From Spirochaetaceae bacterium (GTDB taxonomy: Bacteria; Spirochaetota; Spirochaetia; DSM-2461), in the NCBI GenBank assembly GCA_016342385.1, contig JAEINM010000053.1, positions 1 to 14,550 of the forward strand: a stretch of DNA of 14,550 bases, read 5' to 3'. The notes beneath the pieces are model-generated. The model ran no database searches, was not told the DNA's origin, and was given only the letters and a program-made list of their open reading frames with translations. Shown piece by piece: positions 7,404 through 14,550 of this stretch. Made by a program: the position numbers and the translations under genes. The number at the start of each line of letters is the position of its first letter. Positions within the stretch are counted from its first letter, which is position 1.

Positions 7404-7913
7404 ATGAGAAAAATCCTTGAGTTTTCGCTAAAAAACTCTCTATTCATAATTGTAATCAATGTACTACTGACATTGATTATGATTTTTTTTGCTTCCAAAA
7501 TTGAAATGAATTCCGAAATTACCGCTTTAATGCCCGATACAAATCCCGCAAGCGATCTGGTGAAAAAATATGATCCTGAAGATAGAGAACGCAATGCTTT
7601 TTTTCTCGCACTGGAATCAAAGGGCCCGCTTTCCAAAGAAGGACTGGCCGTTTATGAACAGGTTATAGGTGAAGTGAACGAACTTACAGGCGGATACTGC
7701 GATAGTATTTTTTCTGCTACCACATTCTTGAAAAGAGGTGGCAGGCTGGCTCCGAAACCGCTTGTTCCCAACAGAATTGCTCCAAAAACCGATGCAGAGT
7801 TTGAAGAACTTTTATCCAATCTGGATCAGGATGTTTTTTCCAGAAAGATATTCTATACCCATAGGGGAAATATTCTCAATACTATTTTTTATCACCCCGT
7901 TATTACAAAATAA
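7404..7913 (+). CDS. N-terminal fragment of the frameshifted RND exporter
   Basis: This 169-codon piece encodes the first membrane helix (residues about 10-31) and most of the first extracytoplasmic loop, with conserved EITALMPDT, KYDPED, LTGG and RLAPKPLVPN stretches shared with the paralogue. The last few residues after FYHP are out-of-frame filler. On its own it lacks all helices that form the transport core, so if translated it should be inactive. Confidence 0.6.
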   Translation: MRKILEFSLKNSLFIIVINVLLTLIMIFFASKIEMNSEITALMPDTNPASDLVKKYDPEDRERNAFFLALESKGPLSKEGLAVYEQVIGEVNELTGGYCDSIFSATTFLKRGGRLAPKPLVPNRIAPKTDAEFEELLSNLDQDVFSRKIFYTHRGNILNTIFYHPVITK

Positions 7914-9670
7914 TTGAGAAGCTGGATCCCTATTTTACATCAAGAACTACAGGCAATGTTTTCTTTATTGAAAATACTGCGAAATATCTCTCAAAAGATC
8001 TTGTAATCCTTCTCTCCTTTTCCATCGCTGTTATTCTCTTCTTTTTCTTTATCGGTTTCAGAACTAAACGGGCTATTTTCCTTCCCATGTCAATTGTCAT
8101 AATGGGAACCATATGGTCTCTGGGAATTATGGGAATTATGGGATATGAATTAACAGTAATCAGTGTTGTAATCCCCACACTGGTTTTAACAATTGGGACA
8201 TCCTATACAATTCATATTTTAAATCAATATTATCACGATGCAACCATTGAGCATGAGAGCAATCAGTGGATTGTCGATGCCACACTCCATATAATCAAGA
8301 CCGTCCTTATGGCTTCACTGACAACGATTATTGGTTTCTTAAGCCTACTGTTCACTTCAATCGAAGCATCCAGACAGTTTGCCATTTCCGCAAGTGTGGG
8401 GATTTTTGTCTGTGCGATTTTATCACTTACCTTTCTACCGGCAGCTTTATCGAGATTTAAGAATCCCGAGCACCACCAGAGACACAGGGTTCAGAGCGGG
8501 AAATTTACGACATCAATGAGTTCCGCCAGCCGATTTGTATATAGGTTTAAATACTTCTTCTCCTTTATATTCATAGTGATAATTATACTTTTTTCCTATT
8601 CCTATCCCCGAATCACTCATCAATCAGATTATGTCAGTTATTATCCACAGGAAGATCCTATCGTTGAGGGTCTGACTTTCATGATGGAGAATTTCGAGGG
8701 CGGGCAAAGACTGAACCTGACAATCAATGCTCCGGTAGATGAAAAAAACTATTTCCTGGAGCCTGAAAATCTGCAGATAGTTTCGGAAATGGAAGAAAAA
8801 CTGAAGGGATATGAGAACATAATGAATATATCCTCCTTTTCAACAGTGATCAAAGATCTGAATAGAATTATGTCCGATAAGTATGCAATCCCGGAAAAAC
8901 GCGGATTGATATTCGCTTTATCAAAATATTTTAAAGTTCTCAATCAGGCGACAGAGACCGGTGTCAGCAGCATGATGGTTAATGATACTTTCACACAGCT
9001 GAACCTGACTATAATGATTTTCAATAGTGAAAATCAGAGGTTTCTGTCAGAAGAGGGCTTGAGATCGCTTGTAAACTCAATCCTAGATGAGTCCGAGGAA
9101 CATTTGGGGAAAAACAATATCAGTTACGAATTATGGGGATATGATCTGGAATACCTCCATCTGGCAGAAACCGTCTCCAAAGACCAGTTTAAATCGACAG
9201 CCATATCTATCGTGCTGGTATTAATCATAGCCACTTTCTTCTTCAAATCCTTTCTCTATGGATTATTGACTCTGATTCCCCTCCTGTCGGGAATTATGCT
9301 CAATTTTACATTTATGGTGATCACAGGGATTCCACTGGATGTAACGACGATGATGGTTACCAGCGTTGCCATAGGTGTGGGAGTAGATGATGCCATTCAC
9401 TACCTGCTTCAATTTAAAAAACAGTTACTCCTGGGAGGAACAATTGAAGAAGTTATTGTGAGATGCGGTAAAATCTCGGGAAGACCAATTGCTCTGACAA
9501 CAATATCGATAGTTGGAGGTCTGATGGTACTGACTCTGGCATCATTTAAAGGAATCTTTTACTTCGGAACACTGGTTTCCTTCACATTGACCTTTGCCAT
9601 GATCGGAACTCTGGTTATTTTACCGGCCATTCTGGCTATATTAGTGAGGTTCAATTTAATCAGAAGATAA
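7904..9670 (+). CDS. C-terminal part of the frameshifted RND exporter
   Basis: The frame is open from at least 7904, with homology to the paralogue starting at YKIIEKLDP. The first ATG is at 8087, inside a membrane helix and without a clear ribosome binding site; from there 527 aa could be made. It contains the first-half core (TIGTSYTIHILNQYYHDA), the second extracytoplasmic loop from about SYPRITHQSDYVSYYPQ, and the second-half core with GVGVDDAIHYLLQF. These are the conserved RND/MMPL helix motifs with acidic residues in the membrane. It ends two bases before the convergent SDR gene. Confidence 0.6.
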   Translation, partial: YKIIEKLDPYFTSRTTGNVFFIENTAKYLSKDLVILLSFSIAVILFFFFIGFRTKRAIFLPMSIVIMGTIWSLGIMGIMGYELTVISVVIPTLVLTIGTSYTIHILNQYYHDATIEHESNQWIVDATLHIIKTVLMASLTTIIGFLSLLFTSIEASRQFAISASVGIFVCAILSLTFLPAALSRFKNPEHHQRHRVQSGKFTTSMSSASRFVYRFKYFFSFIFIVIIILFSYSYPRITHQSDYVSYYPQEDPIVEGLTFMMENFEGGQRLNLTINAPVDEKNYFLEPENLQIVSEMEEKLKGYENIMNISSFSTVIKDLNRIMSDKYAIPEKRGLIFALSKYFKVLNQATETGVSSMMVNDTFTQLNLTIMIFNSENQRFLSEEGLRSLVNSILDESEEHLGKNNISYELWGYDLEYLHLAETVSKDQFKSTAISIVLVLIIATFFFKSFLYGLLTLIPLLSGIMLNFTFMVITGIPLDVTTMMVTSVAIGVGVDDAIHYLLQFKKQLLLGGTIEEVIVRCGKISGRPIALTTISIVGGLMVLTLASFKGIFYFGTLVSFTLTFAMIGTLVILPAILAILVRFNLIRR

Positions 9671-9672
9671 AG

Positions 9673-10674
9673 TTAAATCCACTTATTCTCTTTATACCAG
9701 GCTAAAGTGGATTTTATCCCTTCCTCCAGAGATATTTTTTGCTGGAAGTTGAAATCCCGTTTTGCCTTTTCACTGGAACAGACAATGTAGGGTTCCCGGA
9801 ATTCCAGCATTTTCTGCTGATTGAGTAGAGCCTTTTTTTTGAAGATTCTGCTGTAAAATTCACTGAGATAAGCCGCCACCATTAATACGGAATAGGGAAT
9901 AACGATGTTTTTAGGATTTTTGCCCATAATTTGGATAATCGTACGAACGAAATCCTCCTGATAGATAAATTTGTCATTTGCCAGGAAATAAGTTTCACCG
10001 ACGGCCTTATCAGAAAAAGCCGCATTTAAAATTCCTCTTGATAAATCTGAAACATGGATAATACTCCCCTGTTTGCCCTTCTCTCCCAGAATAATGTTCA
10101 ATCCGATCTTCCCCATTTGAAAAGCAGTAAACATCGCATAATCTCTGGGGCCAAAGACAGCTCCGGGACGAATAATGGTAAAAGGTAACATATCTTTTCT
10201 GCTCAGCACATATTTTTCAGAGGCAAATTTGCTTTTCCCATACCAGGTAAAGGGCCGGCATGGATCAGATTCGACCAGGGGCTTCCCCGAGGCAGAAGCT
10301 CCTGCGGCAACAATGGAAGAGACAAGGACAAATCTCTCAATTTCCGTATCTGACTGGATTGCCGCTTCTACCATGTTTTCAGTAATTTCAACATTTCCTC
10401 TAATAAATTCCTCTTCAGAACTTGCAAAGAGGACTCCAGCCAGATGAAAAATATAGCGGCATCCCCTAAGGGCCTCTTTTATACTGTCCAGATCTAAGAG
10501 ATTAACTTCACAGAGCTGGACATCTTTGTCCTTTAACCACCTAAGGTCGGAAGATTTTCTTGTGGCACATTTAACTGAAAAGCCCCTATCGAGGAGATCA
10601 TCTACAAGAGTGCTGCCTACAAATCCCGTAGCACCGGTTACAAAAGCTGTTTTCATATCAATCTCTTTTATCAT
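9673..10674 (-). CDS. Extended SDR, NAD(P)-dependent epimerase/reductase family (second SDR)
   Basis: This 333-aa protein has the N-terminal Rossmann motif TGATGFVG (GxxGxxG at 14-20) and a Ser in LVSSIV near 119-120. It also carries the catalytic WYGKSK with Tyr145 and Lys149. IIRPGAVFGPRDYAM is the usual substrate-side signature. The C-terminus (SEKAKRDFNFQQKISLEEGIKSTLAWYKEN) resembles dihydroflavonol-4-reductase and 3-beta-hydroxysteroid-dehydrogenase-like SDRs rather than sugar-nucleotide epimerases, but the substrate cannot be told. It probably oxidises, reduces or epimerises a hydroxyl or keto group in the cytoplasm. The first ATG overlaps the previous gene's stop by ATGA. An in-frame ATG at 10656 (MKTAFVTGA) behind AAAGAG fits the family length better and may be the true start. 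It is the last gene of a three-gene operon. Confidence 0.87.
   Translation of the reverse strand: MIKEIDMKTAFVTGATGFVGSTLVDDLLDRGFSVKCATRKSSDLRWLKDKDVQLCEVNLLDLDSIKEALRGCRYIFHLAGVLFASSEEEFIRGNVEITENMVEAAIQSDTEIERFVLVSSIVAAGASASGKPLVESDPCRPFTWYGKSKFASEKYVLSRKDMLPFTIIRPGAVFGPRDYAMFTAFQMGKIGLNIILGEKGKQGSIIHVSDLSRGILNAAFSDKAVGETYFLANDKFIYQEDFVRTIIQIMGKNPKNIVIPYSVLMVAAYLSEFYSRIFKKKALLNQQKMLEFREPYIVCSSEKAKRDFNFQQKISLEEGIKSTLAWYKENKWI
9675..9714. terminator. Inverted repeat between convergent genes, possible terminator
   Basis: AAATCCACTT (9675-9684) and AAGTGGATTT (9705-9714) are perfect 10-base inverted copies around a 20-base loop. The right arm runs into TTTTATC on the plus strand. It lies directly after the RND stop codon, inside the last codons of the convergent SDR gene. 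It could end plus-strand transcription from hisS-RND. The short T run and large loop make it a weak terminator by sequence. Confidence 0.35.
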
Positions 10675-11699
10675 TCATTTCTTGATTTAGAATAAAATTC
10701 TATTGTAGTTTTAATAGATTCTTCCAGAGAAACCGGAGGATCATAACCAATTTCTCTTTTCATCCGCTTTCCGATAAAAGCCAGGTCTTTATACATAATC
10801 CGAACTCTATAATACGTAAGAATTGGAGCTTGTTTACTGTTGATAAATTTAAATAATCCTTCAAGCAAAGCGGCAACAGGAAGTATAAACCAATAAGAAA
10901 CAGAAAGTTTAGGTACTCTCACATTAATGGCATCTGCCCATTCTTTAACCCATTCTTTCCAGGACATATTTCCATCGAGGATATTATAAGCGCCTTCAAT
11001 TTTTAAGGCATCGACTAGCCTCTTAATCCCAAAGCAGAGATTTTCAACATATACATAAGAAACAAGTCTTTTCCCATGATCAATAAAGCAGAATTTACCG
11101 TTTTTTATAAGGTCAATAACGTTAATGAATGAATTTTTATCATAAGGTCCATAGATAATAAAGCCCGGTCTGACAATGGCAGATTGAGCGTTTTCATTCC
11201 TTGCAGCCCATTCCAGAACAAGATCCTCTCCTATCTTTTTTGAAACGCCATAGGGATAAGTGTTCATATCTCTCGGGGCTGATTCATCAGAATACCTATG
11301 GCCATTCATGGAATGAACAGTTAGAGAACTGAGAAAAATCACTTTTTTCACTCCGGCTTTCTCAGCGCCCATAAGAATTCGATTTGTTCCTTCAACATTG
11401 AGTTTGTAAAAGTCTTCTTCTTTTCCCCAATCCGTGACCAAACCAGCCAGATGAATAACAATATCCATTCCGACCAGTGCCCTTTCAATAGATATATTAT
11501 CAGAAAGGTCTACTTCAATTATTTCAAATCTATTTTCCCCGGGATTCTCACCTTCCTGAAATTCATGAAGGTAATTGACAACCCCTTGGGGCCTGACCAT
11601 TGCAAAGACCTTATAATCTGAATAGAGACTTAAGAACTTAGTTAAATTACTGCCAAGAAAACCATTGGCTCCTGTTATAAGAATCTTCTTCTCTGACAT
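10671..11699 (-). CDS. Extended SDR, 3-beta-HSD-like NAD(P)-dependent enzyme (first SDR)
   Basis: The 342-aa product begins MSEKKILITGANGFLGSN, with the nucleotide-binding GxxGxxG at 10-16. FLSSLTVHS supplies the catalytic Ser near 124-125, and YPYGVSKK supplies Tyr150 and Lys154. The C-terminal part contains a hydrophobic stretch (FILPVAALLEGLFKFI) and the ending IGYDPPVSLEESIKTTIEFY, a pattern seen in sterol-type and dihydroflavonol-reductase-like extended SDRs. The substrate is unknown. It is homologous in fold to the following SDR, but the two are not close copies. The start is ATG at 11699, because CCGGAG lies eight bases upstream within the previous gene. A longer frame to 11729 would lie wholly in that gene and lacks support. 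TGATG overlaps the upstream stop by one base. Confidence 0.88.
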   Translation of the reverse strand: MSEKKILITGANGFLGSNLTKFLSLYSDYKVFAMVRPQGVVNYLHEFQEGENPGENRFEIIEVDLSDNISIERALVGMDIVIHLAGLVTDWGKEEDFYKLNVEGTNRILMGAEKAGVKKVIFLSSLTVHSMNGHRYSDESAPRDMNTYPYGVSKKIGEDLVLEWAARNENAQSAIVRPGFIIYGPYDKNSFINVIDLIKNGKFCFIDHGKRLVSYVYVENLCFGIKRLVDALKIEGAYNILDGNMSWKEWVKEWADAINVRVPKLSVSYWFILPVAALLEGLFKFINSKQAPILTYYRVRIMYKDLAFIGKRMKREIGYDPPVSLEESIKTTIEFYSKSRNE

Positions 11700-12391
11700 C
11701 AAAGTACTCCGGTGTAATATAGTCCACAAAAAATATCCGTAGAAACTCCTGTGATGATATGCACTAAAAAGACATAAAACCAGGACTGTGTTTTTTCTGC
11801 AATGTAGCCCAGTAAAATCCCGGCAAATGCTGCACCGGCAATTTCCGGCAGCGGTTTAGTCATATGAAGGACAGTCGTAAGCCCTGTGACAAATAAAATA
11901 CTGTACCACTTGTTCCAGTTTTTACTGAGACCCAACTGAAGAACTCCTCTAAAAAAGAATTCGTAGGGAACATAATAGAAAACTATATACAGTAGTTCGT
12001 AAAAAAGGAAAAAAGACCACGTATTTAATGGCACTTTTGTAAGAGGGTATGTATTAATCATAGACTGATTTTTGGAGTTAATAAAAAAAACCGGTATTAA
12101 GACCAGATAGAATAGGGTGATGATAAGACCAATCTTTCTATTTCCCCATTGAGTCCCAAAGTAAGAAAGGGATTTTTTCCAGAGTTTCCTATTAATCATG
12201 ATAGGAAATATAAATAAAAATACACTGGTAAAGAAAAATCCCATTAGTACATTCAAGAGACTTCTTGAATATATTTCCTCTGTGGATGTAAAAAAACCGA
12301 TAAAATCCATTCCCGTCAAAGCAAAAATTATTGAAACTGGAATAGATAATAATAGTAATTTACGACTCGCAATAGTTGTATTATTTATCAT
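11699..12391 (-). CDS. CPBP-type (CAAX protease/Abi-like) membrane protein with degenerate motifs
   Basis: This is a 230-aa protein of about seven to eight membrane helices if started at ATG 12391. An in-frame TTG at 12448 would add 19 hydrophilic residues. Neither start has a good ribosome binding site. The segment YEFFFRGVLQ aligns with the EExxxR motif of CPBP intramembrane proteases, but the first Glu is Tyr; E144 and R148 remain. TTVLHMTK (H176) and FLVHIITG (H211) match the His motifs, although the Asn usually four after the last His is Gly. The family includes CAAX prenyl proteases, bacteriocin-immunity proteins and scaffold-like members. With key residues missing, proteolysis is doubtful. 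It is the first gene of the operon and overlaps the following SDR start by TGATG, so its product may work with those SDRs at the membrane. Confidence 0.78.
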   Translation of the reverse strand: MINNTTIASRKLLLLSIPVSIIFALTGMDFIGFFTSTEEIYSRSLLNVLMGFFFTSVFLFIFPIMINRKLWKKSLSYFGTQWGNRKIGLIITLFYLVLIPVFFINSKNQSMINTYPLTKVPLNTWSFFLFYELLYIVFYYVPYEFFFRGVLQLGLSKNWNKWYSILFVTGLTTVLHMTKPLPEIAGAAFAGILLGYIAEKTQSWFYVFLVHIITGVSTDIFCGLYYTGVL

Positions 12392-12457
12392 AATTGTACT
12401 ATAGCAAGTTGATCTTCTATTGAATAGGTTAATACTATCAAAATTCAAAATACATGG

Positions 12458-12486
12458 TTGAGTCTACTCCTTAAAAAATGCATTAT
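12458..12486 (+). promoter_or_regulatory. Promoter for the intact RND exporter
   Basis: TTGAGT (12458-12463), a 17-base spacer and CATTAT (12481-12486) predict a start near 12493 and a leader of about 49 bases. The surrounding 34 bases match those of the hisS promoter. The -10 box overlaps by two bases the -10 of a promoter facing the opposite way. Confidence 0.6.
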
Positions 12487-12513
12487 TATGTCCTAGGAAA
12501 GGGGACTTTTCAA
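12485..12513 (-). promoter_or_regulatory. Putative promoter for the CPBP-SDR-SDR operon
   Basis: On the minus strand TTGAAA (12508-12513) and CATAAT (12485-12490) are 17 bases apart, each five of six to consensus. The eight-base palindrome TCCTAGGA (12491-12498) lies in the spacer. Downstream on the same strand, AAGGAG (12467-12472) precedes a tiny MYFEF reading frame at 12455-12438 that may be incidental. Confidence 0.5.
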
Positions 12514-12541
12514 TAACACACTATATCTGGAGAAATCTTTT

Positions 12542-14550
12542 ATGCGTAAAATCCTTGAGTTCACTTTGAGGCACTCTCGACAAGTTATCTTAGTGACAAT
12601 TATTGCAACAGGATTAATGGTTTATACCGCTTCCACTATAAAAATGAATCCGGAAATAGATGCTCTCATGCCGGAAAACAAGAGATTAAACGACCTCATT
12701 GAAAAATACGATCCAGAGAATCAGGAGAAAAACTTATTCCTTCTTGCACTGGAAGTGAAAGGGGAATTGTCTGTCGAAGGTCTCCAGAGATATGAACAGG
12801 TCATAGATGAAATTAATGATTTAACCGGGGGGTTTTCCAACAGTATTTTTTCAGCCGTAACATTCAGTAAAAAAGGGCGTAGACTGGCACCGGCTCCCTT
12901 ACTCCCGAATAAAAGAGCACCACAGACTGCAGATGAGCTTCTATTATTCAAAGAAAACCTGAAGAATGATCTCTTTTCAAAAGATGTCTTCTTTGCCAAT
13001 GAGGGTAAAAGTTTTAATACTCTCTTCTTTCATCCTAAATTATCGCCGGAATCAATAATGGAATCCTATAAAGAAATTATTCAAAAACTGGATCCTTTTT
13101 TTATCACCCACTCTACGGGGACTATATTCCTCAACCACCAATCCTCTATCTATTTATCTCAGGATTTATTCAAACTCCTCCTACTATCTCTGGTAGCCAT
13201 CCTCATTTTTTACTATATCGGATTCCGTTCAAAAAGAGCTCTTTTTCTACCCATACTGATTGTCCTGATGGGAACCATATGGTCTCTGGGATTTATGGGC
13301 CTTTTAGGATATGAAATAACCATGATCAGCATTGTGATTCCCCCTCTTGTCCTCACAATTGGTACATCTTATACCATCCATTTTCTAAACCAGTATTATC
13401 ATGATGCATCGGTAGATCATGATAATAAACTCTGGATCATAGAGGCATCAATTCATGTAAATAAAACAATTATTATGGCTGCCATCACAACAGTTATCGG
13501 TTTTATGAGCCTTCTACTGACCTCTATGGATGCATCAAAAGAATTTGGGATGGCCACAAGTATAGGGATAATTGCCTGTGCCCTGCTATCTATGATCTTT
13601 CTTCCTGCAGCCCTTTCCAGAATGAAAACTCCCAATCACCTTCAGAAAAAAAGGATTCAGCAAGGGAAATTCACAACCGCCATGGGGAGTATAAGTGATA
13701 TTGTCTATAAAAGGAGGATTCTCTTTACCCTCCTATTTTTTCTAATTGGAGCGGTTTTTTTTATTACATACCCTAAAATTACCCATCAGTCTGATTATGT
13801 GAGTTATTTCCCGGAAGAAGATCCTGCCGTACAGAGTTTATCTTATATTATGGATAATTTTGCTGGCGTTCAAAGATTAAATCTGACGATAAAGGCCCCT
13901 GAAAATTCAAACAGTTATTTTCTCGATCCCGAGAATCTGCTGAAGATATCCCTCTTGGAAAAGAAACTGCTCCAATACGACGATGTGATGAAGATATCAT
14001 CATTCCCCGGTATCATAAGAGATCTTAATCTGATTATGTCGGGAAACGATGAAATCCCCGAATCAAGAGGACTAATGCTTCTCATGTCAAAATATTTCAA
14101 GGCTCTTTCCGATACCGCGGAAACCGGTGTTAGTACGATTATGGCCAATGAGGAATTCTCGAGGATTAATCTGACTATTATGATCTACAATAGCAGGAGT
14201 AAAGCATTTCTATCTGAAAGCGGTTTGAGAGATCTGATTGAATCGATTGAGAGTGATACAGAGAATTACCTGCCTCAGGAATTAAACTTTGATCTCTGGG
14301 GTTTTGATCTGGAATTCCTGGATCTCGCAGAAAATGTGAGCAAAGACCAGAGACTCTCCACACTAATTGCCATTTTTCTGGTTTTCATCATTTCTGCCTT
14401 TTTCTTTAAATCCTTCATTTATGGTATTGTGACTCTGATTCCCCTATTATCCGGTCTTATGCTCAATATGATATTTATGGTTATCCTAAAAATTCCTCTT
14501 GATATTACAACAATGATGGTATCCAGTGTTGCTATTGGAGTCGGAGTGGA
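12542..14550 (+). CDS. MMPL/RND-superfamily exporter, intact but running off the window
   Basis: The frame is open without interruption for 669 codons to the right edge. GGAGA lies eight bases before the ATG. It begins MRKILEFTLRHSRQVIL with membrane helix 1 (residues about 12-31), then a loop of about 170 residues with EIDALMPEN, KYDPEN and RRLAPAPLLPN. The first helix bundle follows with LTIGTSYTIHFLNQYYHDA, then a second loop starting after YPKITHQSDYVSYFPEEDP. The second bundle includes SSVAIGVGV at the window edge. This is a proton-driven inner-membrane exporter of lipids, siderophores, drugs or similar hydrophobic cargo in known relatives; the cargo here is unknown. It is the paralogue of the broken gene at 7404, which supplies the expected missing end (about 85 more residues). 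Confidence 0.9.
   Translation, partial: MRKILEFTLRHSRQVILVTIIATGLMVYTASTIKMNPEIDALMPENKRLNDLIEKYDPENQEKNLFLLALEVKGELSVEGLQRYEQVIDEINDLTGGFSNSIFSAVTFSKKGRRLAPAPLLPNKRAPQTADELLLFKENLKNDLFSKDVFFANEGKSFNTLFFHPKLSPESIMESYKEIIQKLDPFFITHSTGTIFLNHQSSIYLSQDLFKLLLLSLVAILIFYYIGFRSKRALFLPILIVLMGTIWSLGFMGLLGYEITMISIVIPPLVLTIGTSYTIHFLNQYYHDASVDHDNKLWIIEASIHVNKTIIMAAITTVIGFMSLLLTSMDASKEFGMATSIGIIACALLSMIFLPAALSRMKTPNHLQKKRIQQGKFTTAMGSISDIVYKRRILFTLLFFLIGAVFFITYPKITHQSDYVSYFPEEDPAVQSLSYIMDNFAGVQRLNLTIKAPENSNSYFLDPENLLKISLLEKKLLQYDDVMKISSFPGIIRDLNLIMSGNDEIPESRGLMLLMSKYFKALSDTAETGVSTIMANEEFSRINLTIMIYNSRSKAFLSESGLRDLIESIESDTENYLPQELNFDLWGFDLEFLDLAENVSKDQRLSTLIAIFLVFIISAFFFKSFIYGIVTLIPLLSGLMLNMIFMVILKIPLDITTMMVSSVAIGVGV

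Larger units (their letters stand above)
7404..9670 (+). pseudogene. MMPL/RND-superfamily exporter gene broken by a frameshift
   Basis: Read across the break, this would be an exporter of about 755 aa, a normal length for the MMPL/RND family: 12 membrane helices and two large extracytoplasmic loops, driven by the proton gradient. It matches the intact paralogue at 12542 along its whole length; by eye about half the residues are identical in the first 165. The first frame ends at a TAA at 7911-7913, just after NTIFYHP. The matching continuation, YKIIEKLDP, is one frame back, from 7904. One extra C in the C run at 7895-7898 would restore a continuous protein reading HPRYYKIIEKLDP, still nine residues shorter than the paralogue here. 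Both halves look well conserved, so the lesion is recent or a sequencing error. GGGAG precedes the ATG, and hisS lies just upstream. Confidence 0.8.

Noticed and set aside
7902..7916. Programmed -1 frameshift site joining the two RND fragments
   Set aside because: The only slippery feature is AAAA before TAA. No X-XXY-YYZ heptamer or clear downstream stem is present, and the intact paralogue uses no frameshift here.
7404..14550. Hopanoid export locus (HpnN exporter with HpnA-like SDR)
   Set aside because: The exporter and SDR families fit loosely, but no squalene-hopene cyclase or other hpn gene is visible. The SDRs are only generic members of the extended family.

Overview
The window is a gene-dense, AT-rich bacterial chromosome segment with no gene-free stretch longer than about 150 bases. 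It has no RNA genes, insertion sequences or CRISPR. The organism looks Gram-negative-like and probably anaerobic: an RnfC start points to a ferredoxin:NAD+ oxidoreductase, two MMPL/RND exporters are present, and one protein has a Sec signal. Gene content and protein style suggest a spirochaete, but this is an impression from sequence and no marker proves it.

Layout. (1) 1-1649, minus strand: a 504-aa multi-membrane protein of unknown family, overlapping by ATGA the start of rnfC, which runs off the left edge. (2) 1744-4743, plus strand: a tight three-gene operon of RluC-type pseudouridine synthase, a P-loop protein with a C-terminal Asp23/Gls24-like domain, and a secreted peptidase-MA-like protein with TPR repeats that has lost its HExxH zinc motif. 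(3) 4754-5887, minus strand: pcnB-type poly(A) polymerase, convergent with region 2. (4) 6036-9670, plus strand: hisS followed by an MMPL/RND exporter gene broken by a frameshift near 7898. (5) 9673-12391, minus strand: a coupled operon of a CPBP-type membrane protein and two extended SDR (NAD(P)-binding) proteins. (6) 12542 to the right edge, plus strand: a second, intact MMPL/RND exporter, clearly paralogous to the broken one.

How the genes may work together. Regions 4-6 form the most suggestive locus. Two paralogous RND exporters flank an inverted operon of two 3-beta-HSD/dihydroflavonol-reductase-like SDRs and a CPBP protein, which would fit envelope-lipid or small-molecule modification and export. 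That is inference from context. The promoter-like element in front of hisS and the one in front of the second exporter match at 28 of 34 positions, including -35, spacer and -10. The second one also overlaps a promoter facing the SDR operon.

Several starts are coupled to the preceding gene by overlaps (ATGA or TGATG). Several predicted promoters would start transcription within a few bases of the start codon, most convincingly at the GTG of the pseudouridine synthase gene.
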